A stretch of 45,165 nt of DNA from Geobacter sp. (GTDB taxonomy: Bacteria; Desulfobacterota; Desulfuromonadia; Geobacterales; Geobacteraceae). This document shows, one piece after another, positions 1-7,686 of the stretch. Where the stretch lies: positions 1 through 45,165 of the forward strand of contig RPRC01000092.1 in assembly GCA_003857395.1 (NCBI GenBank), written 5' to 3'. Both the position numbers and the translations under genes were made by a program. Position 1 is the first letter of the stretch. Each line of letters starts with the position of its first letter. Under the pieces are notes generated by a model, which did no database searches, had not been told where the DNA came from, and saw nothing but the letters and a program-made list of their open reading frames with translations.

Positions 1-123
1 GCAACAATTTTCTCTTGATAATCAAGGAAAGACGACAAGGTCACACCATTAACTTCACCACCACCGAAACTGATCGATTCGATTTGTCCGCTTCGTATCA
101 ATTTAAGAATATCTGGAACGCGA
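1..123. repeat. Terminal direct repeat, left copy (circular-contig overlap)
   Basis: Bases 1-123 are identical to 45043-45165. An exact repeat of this length at both ends of a contig is the usual result of assembling a circular or circularly permuted molecule. The gene at the right end continues in frame into this repeat and on to position 191, so the ends belong together. Confidence 0.95.
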
Positions 124-191
124 ATGTTCAGTAACTCAGCTGCCTGGTCTAGTGGCATAGCTGAAACCTTTTCCAGGGCTTTCCTAATCAT
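1..191 (-). CDS. HTH protein between terS and terL, N-terminal part (continues at 45042)
   Basis: This is the 5' part of a 241-codon gene that crosses the contig joint; the rest is at 44508-45042. ATG at 191 opens the frame eight bases after the terS stop. A second in-frame ATG at 158 has a better ribosome site (AAAAGG, 8 bases away). The first 45 residues read as a small helix-turn-helix of the MerR/excisionase kind (LDQAAELLNIRVPDI, then LKLIRSGQIESI), followed by GGGEVNGVT. It lies where lambda has no gene, between the two terminase subunits. The function is unknown; DNA binding is inferred. Confidence 0.7.
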   Translation of the reverse strand, partial: MIRKALEKVSAMPLDQAAELLNIRVPDILKLIRSGQIESISFGGGEVNGVTLSSFLDYQEKIV

Positions 192-199
192 ATCTTTTT

Positions 200-970
200 T
201 CACGTCTCATCCTCCTCATCTTTCATTTCTTCAAATACCGCCTCGATCCGCCCTGCCGACAATACCTCATTGAACGCCTTGGCAAGGATTTCTTCCGCTC
301 CTTCATAGACTTCCGGTCCCCGCGTAGTATCTCCACCGGCCAGGTGGATGATGTGGGCCTGTCCGACATGGAAGTGGTGGCGCGCGCTGTCGCGCAGGGT
401 GCCGACCAGGGCGGCCATTTGCGCCCAGGTTTCGTCACGGTTAATCCAGTTACGATCCAGTTCGCGGCGAGCTTGTTCTGCTTGCATTTCTTTGATGTCT
501 GCTTCTGCTTTGAGTTTGCGAGCCTCGTCTTTGTCTTTATCGACATAGCTGTCTTCCGGTGACGAGCGGCGCTCGACATCGAGTTGCTGACCGTATTGCA
601 TGGCTTGATAGCGGGAAACGCTGCCGTCTTTGTGGATGGCGGGAAATCCGGCTTCGCAGTCTTGATAAAATTTCCCTTGGCTGATTTTGTAGCCTTGGGC
701 CTGGAGCCAGTTGAGCGCCTGCTTTCGGTTTTTGAAGCGCTCGCCTTCGGGCACCGGGGCCTCCTCGGGGAAGTAGCGGGGCCAGAGGCGGGCGATGGTT
801 TCCTCCAGGTCGAGGCGAGCGGCGTCCTTGTCGGCCTTGGTGTCTTTTCCGGGGCGCTGCTGGTAGGTCCGCATGGTGTCATTGCGGGCGTTGTTGGCAA
901 TACCGAGCTCGGCCTTGTCGGCAGCGGTTACTTCCGGATGATCAAATAGTTTCTTGGCTCGGTCGAACAA
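200..970 (-). CDS. terS: Terminase small subunit (Nu1/DUF1441-like)
   Basis: Predicted DNA-recognition subunit of the packaging motor, which would bind cos/pac DNA and hand it to TerL. The 256-residue product has a central HTH-like stretch (NRKQALNWLQAQGYKISQG, then KFYQDCEAGFP) and a charged coiled-coil region (KDKDEARKLKAEADIKEMQ, then ARRELDRNW) as in Nu1-type proteins. The frame is open to 1063, but that part overlaps the upstream membrane gene; a TTG at 970 preceded by GAGGTG, just after that gene's stop, is the likelier start. Its place two genes before TerL supports the call. The family name rests on recalled similarity. Confidence 0.7.
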   Translation of the reverse strand: MFDRAKKLFDHPEVTAADKAELGIANNARNDTMRTYQQRPGKDTKADKDAARLDLEETIARLWPRYFPEEAPVPEGERFKNRKQALNWLQAQGYKISQGKFYQDCEAGFPAIHKDGSVSRYQAMQYGQQLDVERRSSPEDSYVDKDKDEARKLKAEADIKEMQAEQARRELDRNWINRDETWAQMAALVGTLRDSARHHFHVGQAHIIHLAGGDTTRGPEVYEGAEEILAKAFNEVLSAGRIEAVFEEMKDEEDET

Positions 971-971
971 A

Positions 972-1220
972 TTACACCTCTGCGCTGGTAGCTGGCTGCC
1001 GGTGGCTGCTTTTTCTTTTCCATTCGATGATGCCCCACACGGAGAGCCCGAAATAGATAGCAAACAGGGCGGCCTGAGCGGGGAGGCCTGCCCGAAAATC
1101 TACCACGGCCCAGGCTGCATTTGTCACGGTCCAGATGTAGAAGCAGGCCCGGTTCTGGCGGATATTGAGGACCACTCCTACCAGGGAGGCCATGGTCAGG
1201 ATGATGGTGAGAACGATCAT
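972..1220 (-). CDS. Small membrane protein (PnuC-like fragment)
   Basis: An 82-residue protein with an N-terminal hydrophobic helix (residues about 2-20) and a second hydrophobic stretch (about 45-66), ending in a basic tail. The pattern CFYIWTVTNAAW...VDFRAG...ALFAIYFGLSVWG resembles one half of PnuC-type nicotinamide riboside transporters, a type of short membrane protein seen in phages. It starts with ATGA overlapping the recombinase stop and has GGAGGG upstream. It probably sits in the inner membrane; transport activity is not shown. Confidence 0.6.
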   Translation of the reverse strand: MIVLTIILTMASLVGVVLNIRQNRACFYIWTVTNAAWAVVDFRAGLPAQAALFAIYFGLSVWGIIEWKRKSSHRQPATSAEV

Positions 1221-2200
1221 ACTGCCCTCCGTGCTTCCGGGCGTGAATCCAGCGGACTGACAACATCGGTCTTACTCGGCAGCAGGTGCAGGTAGATCAT
1301 GGTAGTGCGGACATCTTTGTGGCCCATGAGCTCCTGCAGACGCTTGATGGCAACCTCGTGAGAGCCTTCGGCGTTTTCCAGCCAGTGAGTTGCGAAAGAA
1401 TGCCGCAGGGTGTGGCAACCGGCTTTCTTGGCGATCCGGGCGGCGAGGATGGCTCGGCGGATCCGTTTCTGCACGGCTGTGTTATGGATATGGTAGAGCT
1501 TGCCGCCCCATTTCGGATCTTTGCAGGGCGTGGCAGCCGGGAAGATCCAGAACCATTCCCAGGAATAGGGGGCGTTCGGGTACTTACGGTCCAGCCGATC
1601 GGGCAGGGATACGGCTACGCGGGCGGCGGAGAAGCGCTCCCAGGTTTCGCGCAGGGTACGGAGGTGCTTTTCCAGAGGGGCACCCAGAGTTTCCGGCAGG
1701 GGAATGCAGCGGTCCTTGTCGCCTTTGCCGCCACGAACCATGACCATGCGCCGGTCCAGGTCGATGTCTTTGGTGCGGAACGAGCAGGTTTCTTCCAGCC
1801 GCAGGCCGCAGCCGTACATGAGCCCAGCCCACAACCAGCCTTCGCCGTCGAGCCGGTCGAGTATCCGCCAGGCTTCTTGACGGCTGAGGACTTCGGGAAG
1901 GCGGGCGGGCCGCCGGGAGCGTAGAAAGGATATGTCGCCGATGTCCATTTTGAGTACTCGCTTGTAAAAGAAGATGATGGCACAGAGCGCCTGTTTCTGT
2001 GTGGCTGCGGATACGCCGTCCTGGGTAACGATGCGGGTCAGGAAGCGCCCGAGTTTTTCCTCTACAGGACCAGTTGGACAGGAGCCAATGAAGTCGATGT
2101 ACCTGCCGAGCCAGTCGGAATAGGCTTTGATGGTCCAGCGGCTCTTGCGCTGGAGGCGGCAGACATCGTGGAGATTTTTCATTGCTTCTGCTTTTGTCAT
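1217..2200 (-). CDS. Tyrosine recombinase of the integron-integrase (IntI) type
   Basis: A complete 327-residue tyrosine recombinase. The N-terminal half is a SAM-like core-binding domain. The catalytic set is visible: R134 (GCGLRLEE), K159 (GGKGDKD), H263 and R266 (HTLRHSFATH), H294 (GHKD) and the nucleophile Y303 (TTMIYLH). Between the Lys and the HxxR box lies an extra block (residues about 209-245, YSWEWFWIFPA...HIHNTAVQKRIRRA) typical of IntI and absent from most phage integrases. The C-terminus carries SPLD. It sits next to terS, not by the repressors or the likely attP. Ribosome site GGAGG. It may resolve multimers, excise, or act at a folded site; its substrate is unknown. Confidence 0.8.
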   Translation of the reverse strand: MTKAEAMKNLHDVCRLQRKSRWTIKAYSDWLGRYIDFIGSCPTGPVEEKLGRFLTRIVTQDGVSAATQKQALCAIIFFYKRVLKMDIGDISFLRSRRPARLPEVLSRQEAWRILDRLDGEGWLWAGLMYGCGLRLEETCSFRTKDIDLDRRMVMVRGGKGDKDRCIPLPETLGAPLEKHLRTLRETWERFSAARVAVSLPDRLDRKYPNAPYSWEWFWIFPAATPCKDPKWGGKLYHIHNTAVQKRIRRAILAARIAKKAGCHTLRHSFATHWLENAEGSHEVAIKRLQELMGHKDVRTTMIYLHLLPSKTDVVSPLDSRPEARRAV

Positions 2201-2227
2201 GGCTCGCCTCCTGTTTTCAGCTAGTTA

Positions 2228-2256
2228 CCGGCTGCCTGGTGGAATTAGACAGCCGG
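2228..2256. repeat. Inverted repeat upstream of the IntI-like gene
   Basis: Arms CCGGCTG (2228-2234) and CAGCCGG (2250-2256) are perfectly complementary around a 15-base spacer, in the 75-base gap before the recombinase start. It could be a terminator stem for the upstream gene (no T-run seen) or a recombinase site. No integron core GTTRRRY was found. Confidence 0.4.
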
Positions 2257-2275
2257 GGTGGGTGGGTAATTGATG

Positions 2276-2488
2276 TTATGACCACTTCCCCATTATCATT
2301 TCCGTGAGTTCAAGCCGCTGCCCTTTCAGCCGGACTTTATCAGGCCGGAGATGTACCAGCTTGCCACGATACTTCACTGTGACATTGGTTTCGGTCAGAT
2401 GCTCGATTTTCCCCTCACGCGACGAAAACTGAATGGTTTTGCCGCGCTGAGTGCAGTGTGTCCAAGTTATTTTATCTCCTACTTTCAT
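2276..2488 (-). CDS. Small basic protein, unknown
   Basis: A 70-residue product starting MKVGDKITW, with GGGGGAG just upstream. The frame extends nine codons further, but this start has the ribosome site. The sequence alternates beta-type segments (KITWTHC, GKTIQFSS, NVTVKYRGKLVHL), suggesting a small beta-barrel, possibly nucleic-acid binding. No family was recognised. Confidence 0.6.
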   Translation of the reverse strand: MKVGDKITWTHCTQRGKTIQFSSREGKIEHLTETNVTVKYRGKLVHLRPDKVRLKGQRLELTEMIMGKWS

Positions 2489-2545
2489 GGCTCCCCCGTG
2501 GTCATAACCAAACATTCAACCCGGCAGGCGGGTTAATTCAAGCCG

Positions 2546-2959
2546 TTATCCTTCTAACCCAAGTGCCGCCGGAACGTCCCACAATCCAAGAGAGCCTTTA
2601 CATGGGATGATTTTGTCGTCCGGCAGCGGCTCAATATCCGTGAGAGACCAGCCCCAACGGCCCGGAGAATAGTCCCCGTAAATGCGCTCAATTGGCGTGA
2701 TGTCGTAAACAAGGGTATCTGTCGGCAGCATCGCAACGATGTTGGCGAACCCAATGATTGCGCCAAATGGCAACCGACCAGGCAGCCGGCCGAGAGCCCT
2801 TTCGATCTGCGCAAACTCCTTGGCGTACCCCGGAAAACCTTTTGATGCGTGAATTGCTATCCGGCCACGGAACGGAGTTTTCCATGATCGCGTTTCAACG
2901 CTTTTGTTGCCGACCATAATGGCGGTTGCCCATGGCTGGATCAGAGATAATGCCTTCAT
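2546..2959 (-). CDS. ASCH-domain protein
   Basis: The 137-residue protein begins MKALSLIQPWATAI...KSVETRSW, the hallmark start of ASCH (PUA-like) domains, and continues with GRIAIHASKG and GAIIGFANI. ASCH domains bind RNA or modified nucleosides and are common in phage accessory regions; the target here is unknown. Strong ribosome site (AAGGAGG). It is followed after 57 bases by the small protein at 2276-2488 in the same operon. Confidence 0.8.
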   Translation of the reverse strand: MKALSLIQPWATAIMVGNKSVETRSWKTPFRGRIAIHASKGFPGYAKEFAQIERALGRLPGRLPFGAIIGFANIVAMLPTDTLVYDITPIERIYGDYSPGRWGWSLTDIEPLPDDKIIPCKGSLGLWDVPAALGLEG

Positions 2960-3061
2960 TGTGGTTCCTCCTTGCTGGCTACCCCGAAGGATAACCAGCG
3001 CTATGCACCCGCCCGAAAGACGGCGGGTGATGCTTAATCGTTCGCCGCGCCTCCGGCGCCC
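2960..3061. other. Intergenic hairpins between zinc protein and ASCH gene
   Basis: A strong stem is formed by CACCCGCC (3006-3013) and GGCGGGTG (3022-3029) with an 8-base loop. A second, GCGCC/GGCGC around a 3-base loop, lies near 3048-3060 right after the stop of the upstream gene. No T-run follows either on the minus strand, so they may slow transcription or protect mRNA ends rather than terminate. Confidence 0.5.
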
Positions 3062-3391
3062 TTAAACAAACTTCCCACTCACTAACTGATTACAACTCTT
3101 GATGCTGGCCGAATACCCTCTTCGCTTCAGCATCGACATGATTTTTCTCGAAATTGAACTGAGAGATTCACACTCTGTCATCAGACCCACAATTATCTGA
3201 CGAGTCACTTCATCGTGCGCTTTTAGTTCGGCTTCCTGAACCTGATCCCTTTGACGTTTCGTCGAGGGGTAATTACTATCCAGAGTGCCCGCTTTCTTTT
3301 CTGAGCTGAAACAGGCCTGGCATAAACCGCGAGCCTGGATAAGTTTCGACTCTCCACATCTTTTACAGGGTTTTTCTTTGCCGTATCCCAT
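3062..3391 (-). CDS. Small zinc-finger protein
   Basis: A 109-residue protein starting MGYGKEKPCKRCGESKL, with AGGAGGG upstream; the frame is open a further 32 codons, but that part lacks a good start. The N-terminus has paired CxxC motifs (CKRCGE...GLCQACF), a zinc ribbon that recurs almost unchanged in the protein at 9082-9654. The C-terminal 60 residues are helical and basic (SSISRKIMSMLKRRGYSAS). A DNA- or RNA-binding regulator is plausible; nothing more can be said. Confidence 0.65.
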   Translation of the reverse strand: MGYGKEKPCKRCGESKLIQARGLCQACFSSEKKAGTLDSNYPSTKRQRDQVQEAELKAHDEVTRQIIVGLMTECESLSSISRKIMSMLKRRGYSASIKSCNQLVSGKFV

Positions 3392-3399
3392 ACGCCCTC

Positions 3400-3666
3400 C
3401 TAAGCCTTGCACGCCCTTTTGTTCCAGATTTCTTCCACCACTGTTAAATAGGGTGTATACGGACCCTCGCACCCACAGGATCTGCAAACGTAAGAGTAGT
3501 TCGGCTCATAGTCGATATAGACGGTGTCCATATACATTGATGTTCCGCCACAAAAGGGGCAAGGCAACAGCTCTGCCTCGGACGCGAACTCTATGCAGGT
3601 ATCCGTTTTCTGAGGGTATACCGGGCAACTGACGTTTGCTTTTTTGCAGGTATCGCAGAGGCTCAC
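3400..3666 (-). CDS. Lar-like zinc protein (restriction-alleviation family type)
   Basis: An 88-residue protein with a GTG start overlapping the upstream stop (GTGA). The C-terminal part has the Lar arrangement LLPCPFCGG...YVCRSCGCEGP...EEIWNKRA. An additional N-terminal CDTC...C set precedes it. Lar proteins of lambdoid phages modulate host type I restriction; many relatives have no known role, so only the family is claimed. Confidence 0.65.
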   Translation of the reverse strand: MSLCDTCKKANVSCPVYPQKTDTCIEFASEAELLPCPFCGGTSMYMDTVYIDYEPNYSYVCRSCGCEGPYTPYLTVVEEIWNKRACKA

Positions 3667-3881
3667 AGAACACCCCCTGCCTGATATGGAATCTCTACCA
3701 GGTTTGTGATTTTGGCCCACATCCGGCACTTCGGACAGACAATGGCGTGCGGATACCTTTGGATGAGTGCGCCGCTGCCATTGGGATCACGCTGCCCTGT
3801 TTTCGGGTTTGGTTTTCTCTGCACGGTAAACTCCCCGTGTTTGTTGCATCGTGCGATAATCTGCGCATACGGTGGTTTCAT
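3663..3881 (-). CDS. Small Cys/His protein
   Basis: A 72-residue protein, MKPPYAQIIARCNKHGEF, with later VCPKCRMWAK: two Cys pairs/His that could hold one zinc. It overlaps both neighbours by 4 bases (ATGA before, GTGA after), showing translational coupling in the early operon. Function unknown. Confidence 0.6.
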   Translation of the reverse strand: MKPPYAQIIARCNKHGEFTVQRKPNPKTGQRDPNGSGALIQRYPHAIVCPKCRMWAKITNLVEIPYQAGGVL

Positions 3882-4195
3882 GCTGTCACCTCGGCTTTCC
3901 GCGCTTTTCTGGGAGGCTTGGCTGTAGCCGTAGCTTGTGGCTGTGAATACATCTCCAGCACTTTCGCTTTCAGTAAATCGAACAGCTCCTCAGCCTTCTT
4001 GCAGTCGATGGTGGCCGGCCCGTGCGGTGCGACCGAATCGAGCAGCCGGTTGATGGTTTTGTCGGCAGCCACAACCCTGTTGTACTGGTGAGATTTAATC
4101 GGTACGAGTCGTTTGATTTCGTCGGTCAGGACCAGGGCAAATGAGAGTCCGAAGACGGCGAAATCGAGGCTGGTTTTTGATGGTTTTTTTGGCAT
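3878..4195 (-). CDS. Unknown helical protein with basic tail
   Basis: A 105-residue product starting MPKKPSKTSLDF, preceded by AAGGAGGAG; the ATG shares one base with the primase stop (TAATG). The middle is helical (TDEIKRLVPIKSHQYNR) and the C-terminus is rich in Lys/Ala/Pro (KPPRKARKAE). Its direct coupling to the primase suggests a replication-related role, but no family was recognised. Confidence 0.6.
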   Translation of the reverse strand: MPKKPSKTSLDFAVFGLSFALVLTDEIKRLVPIKSHQYNRVVAADKTINRLLDSVAPHGPATIDCKKAEELFDLLKAKVLEMYSQPQATATAKPPRKARKAEVTA

Positions 4196-5640
4196 TACTC
4201 CTCCTTTGTTTTTGACCAATAACAAGTCCCAGGTTCACGCACCACTTCCGGTTCTGCCGGCTCTGGTTCTAATCCCTCTACGTTGTCAATGCGAGCGCCG
4301 GGGAAGGTCTGCTTGATGTTAAGAAAACTTGCGGCCTGCTCGGGGGTTGCTCCGGAGTTTTTAATCAGTGCGAGCTCTTTCCCGTCGAAGACGATTTTCC
4401 CTTCTGCGACCAAGCGGGCGTATTCGGCCTGGTCGTTAGTGATGTGGATCGTCCTGCCATCCTTGGCAGTGACCACGTGGACCAATGGCTCAACTGTCGG
4501 AGCGGCCTCGGTTATCTCTGCTTTTCCCGGCTTCGTTTCTGTCTTTACTGCTTCCGTTTCCACTTTTACTTGTTTCGGCTGCAGAGACACCGGAAGTCCT
4601 GCGAGTATCCAGGCCCTGATATCGACGCCCTGTTGATATGCTTCCCCGGGATCCTTTCCCACAGGCACCGGCCAGCGGACGGCTTTCTGGTGGTAGTTTT
4701 CCCGCCACCATTTCCAGGCCTTGAGCCCGGCTTCGTCAGCATCGAGCGCGACCAGGATGACGACTGCTTCATCCAGGGCCCTGACTGCGGCTTCCTTGGG
4801 CTTGGCGCTGCTGGTGCCGAGCGGGATGGTGGAGGCCATGTCCCCAGCCAGATGATCCACCAGCAGGCCGTCCAGATCGCTTTCCACGATGACGGCGACC
4901 TGGTGACCCGGTGAGAGGACAACAACGTCGTTGCCGGAGCCAGGCACCCAGTAATAGCGGGAACTGTCTCCAATCACCTCATCGCGGCGGATCCGGACAC
5001 GGTGCAGGTGAGCCCCGAAGAAAAAGGGGATGACTATGCCTTTCGGCAGCCAGAGTTTTTTCGGCTTGCCGTTTTCCTTTATTTCTACCGGCAAGCCCCA
5101 GGAGGATCGGTCGCGGTAATTATCCTGGGGGAGTATGCCGAGGTGATACTTGACGACAGCATCATGATCGAGGCCACGGCCGGAGAGGTATTCGAGCTTT
5201 TCGGCTGAGGCGAGCAACTGGTCATGGGCATACGCCACGAGCTTTTCCGCTTTGCCCCTCCAGATATCAGCCGGGCTATCGGCTACCGCAGGTCGGTTTT
5301 CAGTGGCAGGAACTGCCGGGACGGTGGCGGTTGTGGCGTGCTCGCGGTGCGGCTGCGGTGTTCCGGTGCATTTTTCTCTCACTACGCAGTCTTCTTTTCC
5401 ACACTCCCGGCCAACCCGGGCAAAGGCTTCCTTGCAGGAGAGGCTTTCGAGCACCCGCAGTGCCTCGATGTCGTCGCCGTTCCATTCGCACTGCCGACAC
5501 CAGAAGGAATTCCTTTCCGGCCAAACGATGAAGCGGTCATTGCCGCCGCATTTCGGGCAGGGGCCATGGTACTCGCCGCCCTTGGAGCTGGAGACCTTGT
5601 TGTATCTGCCATGATTTTGGAACAGGGAGAGGAGACTCAT
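4195..5640 (-). CDS. DNA primase (CHC2 zinc finger plus Toprim)
   Basis: A 481-residue primase that would make RNA primers for phage replication. C28xxC31 and C48xxC51 (CPKCGG...WCRQCEW) form the CHC2-type zinc ribbon. A Toprim-like core follows at about residues 255-315 (VESDLDGLL, then LDADEAG), as in the primase half of P4 alpha-type proteins. The C-terminal third is Glu/Pro-rich and probably flexible. Start at 5640 (AAGGA upstream) rather than the frame start 14 codons earlier. It is read away from the iteron region; the helicase lies on the other side, so primase and helicase are split into two genes. Confidence 0.85.
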   Translation of the reverse strand: MSLLSLFQNHGRYNKVSSSKGGEYHGPCPKCGGNDRFIVWPERNSFWCRQCEWNGDDIEALRVLESLSCKEAFARVGRECGKEDCVVREKCTGTPQPHREHATTATVPAVPATENRPAVADSPADIWRGKAEKLVAYAHDQLLASAEKLEYLSGRGLDHDAVVKYHLGILPQDNYRDRSSWGLPVEIKENGKPKKLWLPKGIVIPFFFGAHLHRVRIRRDEVIGDSSRYYWVPGSGNDVVVLSPGHQVAVIVESDLDGLLVDHLAGDMASTIPLGTSSAKPKEAAVRALDEAVVILVALDADEAGLKAWKWWRENYHQKAVRWPVPVGKDPGEAYQQGVDIRAWILAGLPVSLQPKQVKVETEAVKTETKPGKAEITEAAPTVEPLVHVVTAKDGRTIHITNDQAEYARLVAEGKIVFDGKELALIKNSGATPEQAASFLNIKQTFPGARIDNVEGLEPEPAEPEVVREPGTCYWSKTKEE

Positions 5641-5658
5641 TTTTCTATCCTTTGAATG

Positions 5659-5915
5659 CTGGACGATTATTTTTATTTTCAATCATCCAAAATCGTCCAT
5701 ACAGAATAAAATCAATACCTTTGGACGATTGGATGATTTTTCCATATTTCTTAAGATGTTTCATTTTAGTCTCTCTGTATGCTTATCTCGGTATAGGTAA
5801 AAGTAGTTTTGCGTGCGCACACACGCGAGGGAAAATCGTCCAATCGTCCAAAGTGCTTAATATCATTACTGGATGATTGCTTTTCAATCGTCCAAAATCG
5901 TCCAGAATCATCCGC
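5659..5915. other. Candidate replication origin with iterons
   Basis: This AT-rich stretch between helicase and primase genes is non-coding and carries at least ten copies of a 9-base motif ATCRTCCAA (or its complement TTGGAYGAT): near 5660, 5682, 5692, 5721, 5729, 5835, 5843, 5870, 5887 and 5897, plus a weaker one at 5907. Two pairs overlap head to tail. An imperfect palindrome GGCGGAT/ATCCGCC sits at 5944-5958 over the helicase stop. Iterons beside an initiator helicase/primase are the usual design of phage and plasmid origins. Confidence 0.75.
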
Positions 5916-5949
5916 CCCTCCCCTTTGGCCAGGCCAGAAAAGAGGCGGA

Positions 5950-7686
5950 TCATCCGCCGGAAAGCAATGACAGGTCGGTTACGCGGATCCCGTAGTAGAT
6001 GCGATCGCCGGTGTTGTTCTTCTGAAAGCCTTTTTTGTCGAGAGACAGTGCAACTTTTTTCTTGCTGGGCAGGTACTTGTCGTCTTTGCGATCGTCGATG
6101 TTGTTTCGGAACCAGGTCCGGAAGTTGGAGTACACATCCCTGAAGTACATCCAGTCGTCAGGATTGGTGATGTCGCACGATGTTTCGATGAACTGGCCGA
6201 GGGTGTCTTCCGATAGGCGCAGTTGCTCGATGTCCGCCTTTATCCGTTTGGGCGGGACCAGGCCGTCACGCTGCCAGAGTAGGCAGCCGCGTACGAGCCA
6301 GGCTAACACCCAGGGGAGATTATCGAGCAGCCGGCCGGGGAGTCCCGGATCCTTTTTACGATATATTTCTGCGTTGTGCGGATCCTCGCGGGCCTTGATC
6401 TCCGGATCGTCGACGTAGCGCAGCGGGTAACGGATAAAGAGGAGTCGCTGCAGGAGGGCAAAATCTTTGGTGAGCCCTTGAGGTATATCGTTTGTGTAGA
6501 GGAATAGGGTGTGAGTAGGACGAAAGTTGATCTCAAAACGATCATGGGGACTCCTGGCCGTGACGGTGTCGGCGCCGGTGAGGCGCTTGACTCGGCCTGC
6601 CGAGATACGTTGCCCTTCGTCGGTTTCCGAGGCGATGACGAAGCGGCGGCCGTAGAGGGACATCATGTCTGCGGAGGGCCCTGCTGATGAGCGGGGGTTC
6701 TTCTGTTCGAGGATCATTTCTGGCTGGATGGACCAGGCGAGCTCGCCGAGGGCCGCCTTGATGGTTTCGAACATGGTGCCCTTGCCGTTACGGCCGTCGC
6801 CCAGGGCGGTGGCGATAAAATGCTCAGTGGTCAGGCCGGTTATGCTGTAGCCGAAAAGACGGTGGACGAAGGCAATGACATCTTGTTCATCCAGGTGGAT
6901 TTCGCTGACGAATTTTTCCCAGGGTGGAAAGCCGAAGTTTTCACCGGTCTGGAGGTAGTCCTGGCAGTCAGGAAAGTCGACGGGTACGGCGGTTACCAGG
7001 TAGTCACCAGGGCGGCCGGGAAGGAGCCGGCCGGTACGGAGATCGACCACTCCATTTTTGCAGGGCAGCAGCCAGGGTTGCTGGTCTATTTCGTCGCCGA
7101 CGATGGCGAGCGAGTCGTTTCCGATCTTGTGTGACCACTCCAGGCAGTTCTTTGCTCCGCGCACACTGCGAAGTCGGTCGACTCGGCGGGTGTAGGCTTT
7201 GCGTTCGTCCGTGTAGCGGCTGGCTTCGTAAGCTGCTTTTGCTGCAGCCGTGCGGGCGGCGTCTTCTCCTTCGGTGTCTCCGGAGTTTTTGCAAGCGGTT
7301 GCAATGTCATCTTGCTGTTTCTTCCGGTCTCGCGCTTCGTTTATAAGAGGCGTGATCCGCTCGACCTCCCGAAGGTAAATGCTTGCCACGTCTTCAACAC
7401 AGGCATGGGACAGGTCCAGCTTGTCATCTTCCCAGTGGACACCGTTCCACCACATCCATCTATTTGTCCGCTTGACATAGATGATCTTGTCGCACATGAG
7501 ACGGGCCAGGAGGACACCGTCCCCTCTCTCGTTGTTGAGGAGACACTGGCGGACGGCTCTTCCGTCGATAGTGGGCGGGCCGCCGCTGTCCTTGGGTTCT
7601 TCGGGTGGCAATGCCGCCTCTTCTGCCTGTCGGCGGGCTTCAACTTGTGCGCGGATATCGATGATGTTGGAGGGTAAATCAGGCAC
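5950..7686 (-). CDS. SF3 helicase, D5/P4-alpha type
   Basis: A 578-residue replication helicase. The N-terminal part (WMWWNGVHWEDD and NGVVDLRTGRL) is the D5_N/primase-associated region. Walker A is ALGDGRNGKGT at about residues 295-305. The following RFVIASETDEGQR and HTLFLYTNDIPQ fit the SF3 B and C motifs. The C-terminal 100 residues look like a winged helix. The frame opens at a TTG (7743), but a GTG at 7686 has GGAGG five bases upstream and overlaps the previous gene by only 8 bases. It probably binds the adjacent iterons and opens the origin. Confidence 0.85.
   Translation of the reverse strand: MPDLPSNIIDIRAQVEARRQAEEAALPPEEPKDSGGPPTIDGRAVRQCLLNNERGDGVLLARLMCDKIIYVKRTNRWMWWNGVHWEDDKLDLSHACVEDVASIYLREVERITPLINEARDRKKQQDDIATACKNSGDTEGEDAARTAAAKAAYEASRYTDERKAYTRRVDRLRSVRGAKNCLEWSHKIGNDSLAIVGDEIDQQPWLLPCKNGVVDLRTGRLLPGRPGDYLVTAVPVDFPDCQDYLQTGENFGFPPWEKFVSEIHLDEQDVIAFVHRLFGYSITGLTTEHFIATALGDGRNGKGTMFETIKAALGELAWSIQPEMILEQKNPRSSAGPSADMMSLYGRRFVIASETDEGQRISAGRVKRLTGADTVTARSPHDRFEINFRPTHTLFLYTNDIPQGLTKDFALLQRLLFIRYPLRYVDDPEIKAREDPHNAEIYRKKDPGLPGRLLDNLPWVLAWLVRGCLLWQRDGLVPPKRIKADIEQLRLSEDTLGQFIETSCDITNPDDWMYFRDVYSNFRTWFRNNIDDRKDDKYLPSKKKVALSLDKKGFQKNNTGDRIYYGIRVTDLSLLSGG

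Noticed and set aside
584..949. Plus-strand frame of 121 codons over terS
   Set aside because: Shadow of terS; no ribosome site and no neighbours on that strand.
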